Source: Camillea tinctor
Taxonomy: Eukaryota > Ascomycota > Sordariomycetes > Xylariales > Xylariaceae
DNA length: 64,000 nt
Assembly: GCA_022578605.1 (NCBI GenBank)
Contig: MU394053.1
Coordinates: forward strand, 248,001 to 312,000
Direction of reading: 5' to 3'
This document shows, in pieces, positions 43,860 to 55,768 of the stretch. The notes under the pieces are model-generated. The model was not told where the DNA came from, did not search any database, and saw only the letters and a list, made by a program, of their open reading frames with translations. How positions within the stretch are numbered: the first letter of the stretch is position 1; each line of letters begins with the position of its first letter. The position numbers and the translations under genes were made by a program.

Positions 43860-45626
43860 ACATCCATTTTCTACTATAGCTGGTTTCAACGGTTAGCAAC
43901 TTCGACTGGAGAACCCCACAAGCATATGGAACTTCGATACTATTATCTTCAAGCGGATTTAGACCACTTGAAGTCTTTCTCGTCTCCCTTCATCAAAACC
44001 TATATACCCATGGTCTCCTATTAACCCCTAGCTCGTTACGACTTGGCTCCTCTTGGACTTATCATGTTTGTTATCAGCTTTTGGTGCCAAGTGTAAGTGT
44101 GGATTTGTATGGTATATGGAGCTGCAGAAGAGACGACGCTACCCACTCACACAAGTAGGAAGTGCCACAAAACAGCTCTTAGGTTGACCAAAATTACATG
44201 CCATCGATCGATTCGAGTGTTCGGTTTTATTTCATTTTGTCGATAAGCAGAATAAAACTCGATGTCAGTTACCACCACCACATCACCGCTATCCGTCTAC
44301 ACCCACCTAGTAACTCGGTGTACTCTAGATGCCGGTTCCATGAACCTATGTTTTTTTACTAATTTAGTCGCGGGGAATTTCATGTTTTATTCTTCCAAGA
44401 ATCAGAAAGATATTCAGGAACAGGAACAGAAAACAGGTACTAACACTACTAACCTTTTCGGCTTCCTTTTTTGTTCCTTTAGAAGATGGTACCTACTTAT
44501 ATCTAGAGTATGTACATCAAGTGCGACATACCTACATATGTGTACTACACAGAAAAGGTAGTACCTACCTACTTGATACTACTACTCTTAACCATGGACC
44601 ACCACCAAAATATCGCATGGCTCGCGTAACTTACATTTCTACCTAAACTTGTATTACGTCACTAGGTGAGATTCTACAAGGATCTAGGCATATTATGCTT
44701 TGGTATGCCCCGCCTGCAACAAGGTTCTTTCTTCCTTTCACCATTGGTGAGGGAAGATCGACAGAGGGGCATCTTCGCGATGCTATGGGTTGTTTCGAGC
44801 TTGCTGCTTCTATTTCTACTTCTGCTTCTACTTCTATAACTCCCTTAACTACCGCTTTTAGCGAAACCACCACTTAGATACTTTCTTTGCTTTATATCCC
44901 CCCCTTCTTCTTGCTATATTGTGCATCCCGTATCCTGTATCCTGCATCATCCGCATTGGTTCGACACTCACGCATATTTATTCATTGTTCCCTTTTACGA
45001 AAAATAAGGGATAGTCTCCCCTCCACTTTCAAACCACCCTACCTAGTACCCAGAGAACATCAAGCAACAGACATAAACCTGGATCTGGACCTGGAACTAT
45101 ACCTATCTGATGTGAGACACCGCCAAACCTCTGTCACCAGCCGCCTTAACTAGCAATAGCTGCATCGCTGATTGCTCGACTGCATGAAGTATCAACCATA
45201 GCTTGCATCGTATTCTACGATATATGGTCTGATCCCCTCCCCTTAGACTAGGCATTTTATATAGCTCCAACCGACTCTAGCGGATAATCGACGATCTATC
45301 TTCTCTCTCTCTCTGGTCGATACCCAAGTCCCAAGTTTAAGTCCAATCACTTTGTCCCAGTCTCCTCCTTCGAGCCCAACCCAACAATATCTTCTCTTCC
45401 TGACCGTCTTCTGCCAAACCCTAGTTTCCCCCTCTTCCTCTCCTTTCTTCCTTTCCTTCATTTTCCTCCCCCCCTGTCACCCGTCTAATATCTCTCCTGG
45501 GCGAGCTCTGGATGAGATTCTGATTCGACGGCATCTTGGTTGTCCCATTCTACGATAGTCAGTTGCAACGTATTGGGCATAACTGGCAACGACAACGACA
45601 CCATCAGTTAGAATATCGTCGGAACC

Positions 45627-48600
45627 ATGGTGCCCCGTACTATCACCTCAAACGAGGTCTACCTTTTGCCTCTAAAAGATAATGGTGCCCCTGATGTATC
45701 TGGAGAATACATCTACCTGGCTCAAGAATCCAGCGACCCTATAACCATCCGCTTCACTATTGAAGGCACATCCTCAATATGTCGCCAAGGAAGCCTTTGG
45801 GTCAACATTCCAGAGCGCGGTGCCGAATTCCACCGGAATAAGTTTCGGGAGTACAAGTACGATAACTAAGGGCTAAAATCCATGACCATAACGTTAACAA
45901 ATTGTGTAGGCTCGTGCCTGACTTCAACCGTACACTTGAAATATCTATCCCTATCTACGAAGCCGGCGCCTATGCATTCTACACCACGTATGCCGAGCTT
46001 CCCGAGCTATCGAGCGCCTCGAGTGCTAGCGATCCAGCTCCCACCGCACCCAAGAAGACACCTCTCTACTATATTGATGTTGCCCCGCGGTTGTCTCTAG
46101 ACGGCCGGCCGCTGCCGCTACCTGCCCTCTCGATATTCTCCGTAATTAGCAAGTTCATGGGCAAGTACCCGTCTGACTGGGAGAAGCATTTGCGTGGTAT
46201 TAGTGGCCGTGGCTACAACATGATACATTTCACCCCGCTCCAGGTGAGAGGAGCTTCTAACTCCCCTTATAGCTTGTATGATCAGCTGGGATGGGATCCC
46301 CTATGTTTCCCAGCAGGTGAAAAAGACGTTCAACAGATGGTGGAGAGTTTGGAGCAGAATCATTCCTTGCTGAGTCTGACAGACATAGTGCTAAATCACA
46401 CAGCCCACAACAGCAAGTGGCTTCTGGAGCACCCAGAGGCTGGTTACAACTTGACCACAGCTCCTTGGTTGGAATCCGCATACTTGCTTGATACGCAACT
46501 GCTGAGGTTTGGATCCGAGTTGGATGAGTTAGGATATCCCAGCGAACTAGAAACTATCGATGATTTGATCAAGGTCATGGATGGTATCAAGCTTCATGTT
46601 ATTTCTGAGATTCGCCTTTGGGAGTACTATGTTATTGACATTGATCGTGATGTCGATGCCGCAGTTTCATCGTGGGTTAGCGGAAAGCTAAGTAACCCGG
46701 ACGGGTCCACCAAAGACGTCGACCATCTCAAAGATGCTACTCCGAAAGAGCAAGCTGTCTGGCTAACCAAAAATGCTCTGGTGGGAAATGATAGGCTCGG
46801 CGAGCGCTACCGACGGCATGTTGATCATAAAGTCCTGGCTTCTCTAGTGACCCTGACATTCGGCAAGTATCGGGGTGGAGCGGACGAATCTGATGTTCGA
46901 GCTCAACTAGCCAAAGTCTTGGAAATAGTCAATGTCCCTTTCTACGAAGAGTATGACAAAGAAATTGCCGACATACTCCAACAATTATTCAACAGGATCA
47001 AATACGTTCGCTTAGACGAGCATGGCCCCAAGGCCGGGGTGATCAGCAAGGATAGTCCTCTAATCGAAACTTATTTTACCCGTTTGGACAAATCAGAGGC
47101 GGCCAGCAATCTCAACCAGGAGGATTTAGTTCTCGTCAATAACGGCTGGGTTTGGGCCGGAAACGCTTTGGTCGACAATGCTGGACCACAGTCGCGTGTC
47201 TACCTCCGCCGAGAAGTTATCGTTTGGGGAGACTGTGTTAAGCTTCGATATGGAAGCGGTCCTGAGGACAGCCCATGGCTATGGGAATACATGACAAAAT
47301 ATGCCCGGATGTTGGCAAAATATTTCGCTGGGTTCCGAATTGACAACTGCCATTCAACGCCTTTACATGTCGCGGAACACATCTTGGACGAGGCGCGTCG
47401 TGTTAGGCCTAACTTATACGTCGTAGCAGAGCTCTTTACAGGTTCCGAGGAAATGGACTACGTCTTTGTCAAGCGACTCGGCTTGAGCTCGTTGATCAGG
47501 GAAGCTATGCAGGCCTGGAGCACTGCAGAGCTCAGCAGATTGGTACATCGCCATGGAGGTCGCCCAATCGGCAGTTTCGAGGTTGACGAGATTTCAAGAG
47601 GAAACATTGGCAGCACGCCCACGAGTCCCGGGTACACTAACGGAGAGTCAACGCGCGAGGTCATCAGAAGGATCAAGCCCGTGCCAGTTCAGGCCCTGTT
47701 CATGGATTGCACCCATGATAATGAAGTTCCTGCCCAAAAAAGAGATGCTCGAGACACTCTACCAAATGCTGCGTTGGTTTGCATGTGCGCGAGCGCAACC
47801 GGAAGTGTCATGGGGTACGATGAAATATATCCAAAGCTTGTTGACTTGGTCAATGAGACAAGACTTTACACATCCGAATCATCGTCTGCCAAAGAGATTA
47901 AGATCGGTGGCGGCAAGGGTGGTATTGGAGGTATCAAGAAGCTTCTCAACCAAATTCATACTCTCATGGGTAAAGACGGTTACGACGAAACGCATATTCA
48001 TCATGAAGACCAGTATATTACCGTACATAGAGTTCATCCGCAATCGAGGAAGGGCTACTTCCTAATTGCCCATACTGCCTATCCAGGATATGGGAACGGA
48101 AACGGAGCATTCAATGCTGTCCATCTTGGAGGAACTAAGGCACGCCATCTGGGCAGTTGGATGCTTGAGGTTGATTCGAGCGACGAGGCTAAGAAGGAAG
48201 TTGAAAGTGATAAGAGACTTCTACGAGGTCTTCCAAGCCGTGTTCTTGACCTTCCGGGCATTCGTATGGAAGCCAAAGCAGACGAAACTGTCATCACGGT
48301 TCGCGACAAGTTCCCCCCAGGTAGCATTGCCTTGTTCGAAACTTGGATCCCAGCTGCTGAACATTCGACCGGCTTGGACCAATACGTCACCTCTGGAGCC
48401 AAGGCTGCGATGGCTGATTTAAATCTTGTGGATCTCAATTTTCTACTATACCGATGTGAAGCTGAGGAGCTGGATGGCAGTTCGGGGAAGGACGGCGCCT
48501 ATGACATACCTGGTCATGGCAAGACCGTATACGCCGGATTACAAGGCTGGTGGAGCATTCTAAAGGACGTCATCAAAGATAATAACCTCGCTCATCCCCT

Positions 48601-50323
48601 TTGCCAGAATTTACGGGATGGCCAATGGGCTTTGGATTACACTGTCGGGCGACTGGAACGTATGAGCAAAGAGCCTGAATTTTCTAGTCTTGTACAACCA
48701 GCAACTTGGCTTAAAGAAAGATTCGATGCAATTCGCGGTATTCCTAGTTTCCTTCTGCCCCGCTACTTTGCTCTTGTTATTCGGACCGCCTACCGTGCTG
48801 CGTGGGACAGGGGACTGGAACTTATGAGCGACAATGTTCGCAACGGCCAGTGGTTCCTCCAGAGCTTAGGCATGGTCAGTATACAGCAGACTGGTATTGT
48901 GAAGTCGGGATCCTTATGGCCAAATAAATTGGTTCCCTCGCTTGCTGCTGGCTTACCACATTTTGCGGTGGAGTGGGCACGATGCTGGGGGCGCGATGTT
49001 TTTATCTCTCTCCGAGGTCTTTACTTAGGCACGGGCCGGTTCGAGGAGGCTGCAGAGCATATTTTTGCGTTCGCGAGTGTTCTCAAGCACGGAATGATTC
49101 CAAATCTCCTCGGAAGCGGAAGAAACCCACGATACAACAGCCGCGACTCCATATGGTTCTTCTTGCAGACAATCCAGGATTATACCAAATATGCACCGGA
49201 TGGGCTAAGCCTTTTGACCAGAAAGGTGAAGCGGCGATTTTTACCTTATGAGGATACTTGGTTCGACTGTGAGGACTCTAGGGCTTATTCAAAAGAGAGC
49301 ATTATCCAAGATGTGATCCAAGAAGCCCTCCAACGTCATGCTAGTGGCATGAAGTTCCGTGAAGCCAATGCGGGCCCTACCATCGATAGCCAGATGCGTG
49401 ACGAAGGTTTCAACATAGAAATCAACGTCGACTGGTCGAGCGGTATCATCTTCGGGGGGAACCAATTCAACTGTGGAACCTGGCAAGACAAGATGGGAGA
49501 GAGTGAACGCGCAGGGTCCAAGGGTATCCCAGGCACACCCCGTGACGGTGCTGCTATTGAAATCACCGGCCTTGTTTACAGCACGCTGAGATGGCTAGCC
49601 AAACTTAGTTCCGAGGGAAAGTACCCCTACAAGAGTGTCAAGAAAGCAGACGGCTCAGAGATCACCTTCTCAGCCTGGGCTGACCTGATCAAGTCAAGCT
49701 TCGAGCACAGCTATTATGTGCCACTCGACCCGGCGGAAGACAGTAAATACGTCGTTAACCCCAACGTCGTCAATCGACGTGGTATTTATAAGGACCTTTT
49801 CAAGTCCGGCAAGGAATTTGAAGACTACCAATTGCGTTCTAACTTCCCCATTGCCATGACGGTGGCTCCTGATCTGTTCGATCCTGATCACGCGCTGGGC
49901 GCCCTCGTGCTTGCGGACAAAGTCCTACGGGGCCCTTACGGCATGGCAACGCTCGATCCGGCGGATCTTAACTACCGTCCTTATTACATCAACAGCGAGG
50001 ACTCAGATGACTTTGCAACCTCCAAGGGACGGAACTACCACCAGGGTCCTGAGTGGCTATGGCCGACGGGTTTCTTCCTCCGTGCGCTCCTGAAATTCGA
50101 TCTTCAGCGTCGTGCCACCAAGGAAGGTCGCGTCGAGGCATTCCAGCAGGTCACACGTCGCCTATCGGGGTGCAAGGAGTGGATACAGAGGAGCCCTTGG
50201 GCAGGCTTGACCGAGTTGACACAAAAGAACGGCGAGGAGTGCCACGACTCGAGTCCTACTCAAGCTTGGAGTGCCGGATGCTTGATAGATTTGTACATGG
50301 ATGCTGCGGAGTATGCGAAGTAG
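45627..50323 (+). CDS. gdb1: Glycogen debranching enzyme (4-alpha-glucanotransferase / amylo-1,6-glucosidase)
   Basis: A bifunctional cytosolic enzyme that removes glycogen branches: it transfers a maltotriosyl unit, then hydrolyses the remaining alpha-1,6 glucose. Exon 1 (45627-45856) and exon 2 (45910-50323) flank a 53-nt intron (GTACGA donor, gttaac branch, GTAG acceptor); the product is 1547 aa, close to the usual length of about 1,530. The transferase half (GH13-like) shows region I DIVLNHTAHN (from Asp235), region II GFRIDNCHS with nucleophile Asp555, region III VAELFTG with Glu584 and region IV THDNE (His679, Asp680). The glucosidase half (GH133) shows WARCWGRDVFISLRG, IPNLLGSGRNPRYNSRDS, NCGTWQDKMGES and the final QAWSAGCLIDLYMDA. 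It is intact, and its position opposite gpd1 may be chance. Confidence 0.97.
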
Positions 50324-50914
50324 GAGGCTAGATAATGCGGCCTTTTTTTCCCCCTCATGATTAGGAGTATAGTTCTTGATCACTAGAAACAAAGGACGGG
50401 ATGAAAAGATTGAAAGGAGGCTTGAACGCCAATCATGCGACACGGGATGGATTTGGGTAGAGAAGGTTAGGTTATCAATGTGTCTCGCGTAAGAAAGGAG
50501 GGATGCACTAGTAAAAGAGTAGAAGCATCAGTACTAGAACATTAGTCTTCTTTCAATATCTACATAGTATATCCAATGCCCCAGTTTTCTACAGTATTTA
50601 GTGTGCCCACAGCGGGATTTAGATATTTTTCTTTGTAAGTGAATTAAGCCACCGTCTGAATGCAACACCTATCGACCTATTATTATCCATTGGATCGCTG
50701 CAGGCTCCCGTCCCCCAAATCCCCCATTCTAGCCAAAAGCCCATTCGACCAATGTAAGTGGCTGGAAATGCGGAGCTAATACCCTCACAGCAAGCTCTAC
50801 TAATACCTATACCTATATTTATATGTATATCTATACTTATATGTATACCTAAGAAATCCGAAATCCAGTCCAGTTATTACACGTTTTGTGCCGACTATCT
50901 CGAAACACCCGAGG
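50324..50914. other. Intergenic region between gdb1 and the DUF7924-like gene
   Basis: 3' end of gdb1 and promoter of the next gene. About 50800-50850 is a run of imperfect tatacctata words. No gene seen. Confidence 0.4.
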
Positions 50915-52424
50915 ATGGCCACAAAGAACCCAAGGCTGGGTGAGCCTGCTGATGCGCAATCGCCCAAGAAGCGCAAGCTCACCCATCCCCTATTTCCTCC
51001 TCCCCAGTTCTGGGACAACCTCTCTCAGCCAGTCCTGACCAAGAATGCACTACGAGAATTAGATCGCCGGAACAGCGTAAAAGACAAACATCGAAGTCGA
51101 GCCCATACTACGAGTCGAAGGTATTATACACGAAACGCATCGATTGGGGTGCGGAAGATACCTCCACCTACTGTAGAGCAAGTTCTCCTAACAGATCAGG
51201 AGGGTCTCAACCATTTTTCAAGACAAGGCGGTCCTAACTTGAGTCGTCTTCGGGGGGTATGAGCTCCTTCAATACTGCTCTAGGCTCTATCAAAGTCACT
51301 GACTCGAGAAGCATCCTCCTCCAAGTAGTGACGAAATGGGTTCGAACCGTTCTAGTCTCGGTCGTCGCAAGCGAGCATCGTGCTCAACACCCAAGAGTAG
51401 TGAGTCTCCCGAGAGTAGTAAGACTCCCAAGACGACGGCGACAACCAAAAGTACAGGACTATACGACCGTAATTTTCTACAACACTTGGTCGATCACCAT
51501 ATATATCCTCCCTCATACGAGTACCCCAACGGAGACGAACTTCCGGAACCTGAGAATCTCGACGATATCAGGGGAATGCTTAAGCAGCCACGGAGATCCT
51601 TATCCCCGAGCCGGTTTTCCCAAGACGACTTCAAGAGCTTCAGTCGTGCATGTGCGAAGGTGACCAAAGAGAGTCGTATGACCGCAACTGTGATTCCAGT
51701 GATTGAAGGAGATGTGGGTGATGAGAGGTGCATTGGAAGCGGAATTCCATTCTCAAACCTCGACCACTTGACAGATGGATCGCTTGTCTGTGCTAAACCG
51801 TATTTATATTATGGTGCCCGGCCGGAACAGTTGAAGAAAGAGATCAGAAAGGAGCTTGGAAATTTGATTGCGCCCTCAGCTCAAGACGATCTGCCAATTT
51901 TGCCAAATAATTTCCTTGAGGTTAAGGGACCGGATGGCACCCTATCAGTGGCAAGACGTCAGGCAACATATGCCGCCGCTCTTGGCTCTCGAGCACTTCA
52001 TGCTCTCCAAACATATGGGGCTGATCGATCCTATGACAACAAGGCCTATACTCTCGCTTGGGTATATTTAGGAGGGACACTGACTGCTTATTCAAGCCAT
52101 CCTATCCCGCCATCGACTCCCGGCGGCACGCAGGCGGGCTATGTCATGACACTCCTGGATGGCTGGTTCCTAGCCGGTAATGTCGATGGATTCCGCGGAG
52201 GAGTCGCTGCATATCGAAATGGTCGAGATTGGGCTAAGTTACAGCGCAACCGGGCTATTGAACAGGCAAACAAAGTCGTACCCAGGTCAGTCACCACTCA
52301 TCCGCAGCATGCTGATTCCGAGGATACCAGCGACACTTCCGAGGATGAGCTATCTCTGGAATACTCGCGTCCTGCTAAGCGCCCACGCCCCCCCGGAGAT
52401 GTGACGGTCGGTTTCCTATCCTAA
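50915..52424 (+). CDS. DUF7924-like fungal protein with E-x-K (PD-(D/E)XK-type) motif
   Basis: This resembles a multicopy accessory family of filamentous fungi, named from memory as DUF7924; function unknown. The first exon (50915-51256) gives MATKNPRLGEP, a basic KKRK patch and PNLSRLRG, 114 codons. The second frame gives GRRKRASC, YDRNFLQHLVDHHIYP, SNLDHLTDGSLV, YYGARPEQL and NNFLEVKGPDGTLSVARRQATYAAALGSRALHALQTYG. They join by an intron starting GTATGA at 51257 and ending at 51308 or 51311 (52 or 55 nt), giving about 484 aa. The acceptor is weak and close to the branch-like ctgac, so a one-base gain in the preceding run of six G is an alternative: then the gene would be broken, because that frame meets a stop. 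The DLP...E-x-K spacing (Glu317, Lys319) followed by a Gln/Arg helix matches a restriction-endonuclease-like active site. Whether it cuts DNA is unknown. Confidence 0.75.
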
Positions 52425-53147
52425 CTAACCGTATTGGGGTTTATGCTACCTAGCAGGAGTATAGTGGATTTTTAAACAATGATATTTTAGTCATGTGTGG
52501 TGGTAATGTCTGTGTATTTAGTAAGCAAGTAGTAATTCAAGCTGCCGACTACCTATGAAATTGGGGGGTTCTATGGAGTATATATAAAAGCCTGCCAATC
52601 GCCGCTACAGCGATGCCCGCCGGCCGCCACTATACCGTCCGGCGGTGGCGGACGGTGCGGCGTCCATCGGCGCCCCGCTTATTCCCTCATCCGGCATGAG
52701 TGGAATGCGTCTCCTGGCACGTGACATGGTGCGGCTTTAATTAGGCCGTAACACGAGAAAGCAGGCATAAGGGAGCATGATACAAACGAACGGCGCCAGG
52801 TTTAAAGCCTTTCCTAAGTTAAGGTCAGGCATGTAGTACACTACGGGGAACCCTAGCAAAAGAACCTGCCTCCTAAGAGTCTTGACATCACTTAGCCAGG
52901 ACTGGCCACAGCTGGAGGTCAGCCGGATGCGGCTGTCGAATTTAAGCTGCTAAAAGCATGTGCTGAAAAGCTTTATCAATAGTGGCTATGACCACTTATA
53001 AACATTGAAAATTATAGTTGGCTTTTGTGAGCAGCTGCGCACGACTGTATGACAGCTGTAGCCAGACCTTATAAAATAGTGCCAAGACTCACGGCAGGCG
53101 ATTGTGTATTCATTCTCCGTTATATATATTGTTATTAATGTACCTTA

Positions 53148-53430
53148 AGTACTGAACTGGAGATAAGGAGGACTCCCTTCTAACAGCTGTACGAGGCTGT
53201 GAGGGACCAAGCCTAGTCTACGACACCCAACCATTACACTGTTTATTTTGCAAAAAGAGGTCATAAGAAGATTTTGTACGAAGAAATGTATTGATCTACG
53301 CTATATAGTAACCCCAACGTGCCAACGGAGAAAAAAAAAGAAATTATTGTAAACTTGTAAAGCAACGCAATCTATACATGTATGGAGTACTACATGCAGA
53401 ATTGTGGTTCCTAGTTCCCCTAGTCCCCAC
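53148..53430 (-). repeat. Decayed dispersed repeat, copy B (inverted relative to 10071-10342)
   Basis: In reverse complement it aligns along its full length with copy A, with a 26-base identical block at 53351-53376. In several aligned words (gcgatagtttcc in A, acaataatttct here) all differences are G-to-A or C-to-T, as expected from repeat-induced point mutation. Sequence continuing leftwards to about 52590 may belong to the same element, but copy A does not extend that far. Confidence 0.75.
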
Positions 53431-54105
53431 GGGAGGATCTCCCCCTTTATCTCACGACACCAATTTATATCCCCCTTTAAACCTTTTCTTTTGAGTCCCA
53501 GCTTATGCCAGCTTACAAGTTAACATAGTCCTCTTGACATGATCTCAAGCTGTAGCCCAGGCCAGGCCAGAAGAGTGCATCTCCACCACCACTCGCTAAT
53601 ACTTCCAACTATCTGACCCTTTTTTTTTTACACGGCGAACGATTAACTCAGAATCCCTAACAGAATAGGAGATATATAAAAAAGTCATCGTCACCCCAAG
53701 AACTTGCTCTCTTCGAAAAAAAAAAAAAAAGGTTGTTTTCTATCCTTCTCTTTAACATAGATAAAAAATCAACATGCGAATCAGAAGAAAAAAAAAATAT
53801 AAGCAAAAGCGAACGCTAAGTGCCTTTCAGCAATTAGCCCATATATAGTACGCGACAATAAACGAATTAAAAAAAATAGTTTCTGACACGCATATAATTT
53901 TCGTCGTCCGTCTAGAAAAAAAATATGCATATATATGAATACCTAGGTAGAGGTTAGGTAGGTAGGTACACCACACAAAAAAGTCCCAAAACCCAACTCC
54001 AAAATCCCAATGCCCTTTCTTCTTCTTCCTCCTCTTTCGCTAACCTCACCCTCGCCATCCCACCCCTTTCGTCTTCTGTCATGTATCCTTCCCTCTTCGA
54101 GCGCT

Positions 54106-54106
<1 letters not shown>

Positions 54107-54136
<30 letters not shown>
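54107..54136 (+). repeat. GGCT tetranucleotide microsatellite
   Basis: Seven and a half units of ctgg in the 3' flank of the membrane-protein gene. Confidence 0.9.
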
Positions 54137-54920
54137 CAGGGGCCTAGGTGAGATTGGACTCGCGGGCTTTCTTCTGGGTATCGTGGTATCTTGTCTACTC
54201 GAAATGTCCCCCATCTCATCTCGTCCTGTCGCGTCTCATCTTTATGACATCCGACCCTCTCCTCCCCATTCCCTCATTCTCTTCCTTGATCCCCTCTCCC
54301 GTTTAAAGAATAAAATCAAAAATCAGGGGGGTTTTGCACTAGTAATAAAAAGATAAAACCAAAAAAGGATATCAAGATCATCCAATCGTGCAGTTGATTT
54401 CCACCCTTTCCTTCAAAAAACATTCCCTTCGCCTGTTTTTTTACCCAAGAAAAGAAAAAAAAAGAGAAATAACTGATTCCATCCCCTCCCTCTTTTCCTC
54501 ACGCCGATTGCTTTTGTTTGGGTCTTTTTCTTTTTCTTTTTCTTTTACTCAAGAATCGAACAAAAAAAAGCAATGGATAGGTTGTTTGTGTTAAAAGAAA
54601 ATGGAAACAGAAACTTCACTCCAGGTTTGGTTTACCGGTCCCTCTCAGCCACACCCCCCTTATCCTTCCTATAATAACGCCATTTGGATGTGATGATCGA
54701 CGATAATAAACGATGCTAGGTTGTAAAAATGTCTGCACGCTGCAGATGTGGGGTGAACCAGAAAACAGAAAATGCGTCGATATGTATACTGATGGCCATT
54801 TCGATGAGCGGGAGAGCTTTAAAAAAAGGAGCGTCGCTAAATGAGGATTTCCCGTCGAACCGATGGAGGTCGCAGGCGAGTGCCGGCGTGTATGCGAAGA
54901 GCGCTTCGGGCTGTAGAAAC

Positions 54921-55768
54921 TCATGTGCGCTGAGAAACCTTCCACTTCTTGCGCTCTTTCTTGGGCTTCTCGGCGGCGTCACCGGGGCCAGACATGAACA
55001 TGCCAGCCTGAGATATGCTACTGTCTCGAGCATTGGCACCGACCAGGTTACCCTGGGTGTTGACGGCGACAGTGCTCGGGAGACCTTTGCCGAGCTCGTA
55101 CAGCCGATCCTTCTTCTTAAGGTATCTACGCCGCCAGATACAGGCACCGACCCAGATGCCGATGATTCCCACCACGACGATAACGATCATGATAACCCAT
55201 TTCCAGTGCGTCGAGAGCCTAGAAGTCACAAGGAATGTTATGGTAAGTAAAGGGGGAGGGTTATTAAGTGGCGCGCTTATGGTTACTTACCAGTCTCCGC
55301 CACCACTATCACTGCTCCCCGAACTGCCACTCGAACTCGTACTCGTGGATGAAGAACCTGAGGACGTAGCAGTGGCCGCCTCGTTACAGAAACTCGTGAA
55401 CCAACTCTGGATGCTGGAAAGGCCGCCGGCGTCGTTGGTGCAGGCACTGTCGCAGACACCAGAGGTGCCGCTCTTGAAGGGTTGGAGGGTATCGTAGGCG
55501 CAGAAGCAGGTGTCGTAGGTACTCGCATCGGCGGTGGGGGCAGCGGGAGGCACGCAGGCGCCGTTCGCATCATACAAGGGACCGCAGCTACTGGCACACG
55601 TGGGTAGCGAGGCAAAGGGTACTACCGTTGTTATGGGGTCGGCTGGTTTGTAGGGGGACAGGTTAGTTTTTTTTGGTTTGGTTTGGAAGAGGAATTAAGA
55701 AGCAATTGGTTGAACATATGTAGATATAAAGAGTATAATAATATGTGATTAGTTAGACACTTACACAT
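54921..55768 (-). CDS. Single-pass membrane protein with Cys-rich ectodomain (fungal integral membrane protein family)
   Basis: Three coding exons are needed: 55768-55765 (ATG T only), 55642-55291 and 55218-54921, with 122-nt and 72-nt GT-AG introns; the frame closes exactly at 217 aa. The protein begins MSDPITTVVPFASLPTCASSC, then has a Cys-rich segment (CGPLYDANGACVPP, CFCAYD, CDSACTND, WFTSFC; eight or so Cys), a Ser/Thr/Gly-rich stalk (about residues 95-117), one membrane helix (KWVIMIVIVVVGIIGIWVGACIW) and a basic stop-transfer RRRYLKKKDR. There is no cleavable signal peptide, which fits type III topology with the Cys-rich part outside. The cytosolic tail is short and ends KKERKKWKVSQRT. 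The family is common in Sordariomycetes and is usually called integral membrane protein; a cell-surface sensor or wall-linked role is inference. The tiny first exon explains why a plain ORF scan misses the start. Confidence 0.8.

Larger units (their letters stand above)
41695..45626. promoter_or_regulatory. 3.9-kb divergent spacer between gpd1 and gdb1
   Basis: Both gpd1 and gdb1 read outward from here, so both promoters lie inside. It holds the 107-bp direct repeat pair at 43012 and 43753. 43260-43490 is rich in the word atacctca. 45290-45480 is a long pyrimidine-rich stretch typical of the leader of a well-expressed fungal gene. No protein-coding gene is supported; the short frames near 43900-44020 and 44260-44560 have no motif. 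Confidence 0.5.
52425..54920. other. Decayed repeat DNA and 3' flank
   Basis: 52590-52700 is unusually GC-rich with a hairpin-capable ccgccac...gtggcgg core and ends sharply against AT-rich DNA. 53148-53430 is copy B of the dispersed repeat. 53600-54600 has many A and T homopolymers and the GGCT array. No gene was seen. Confidence 0.5.
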
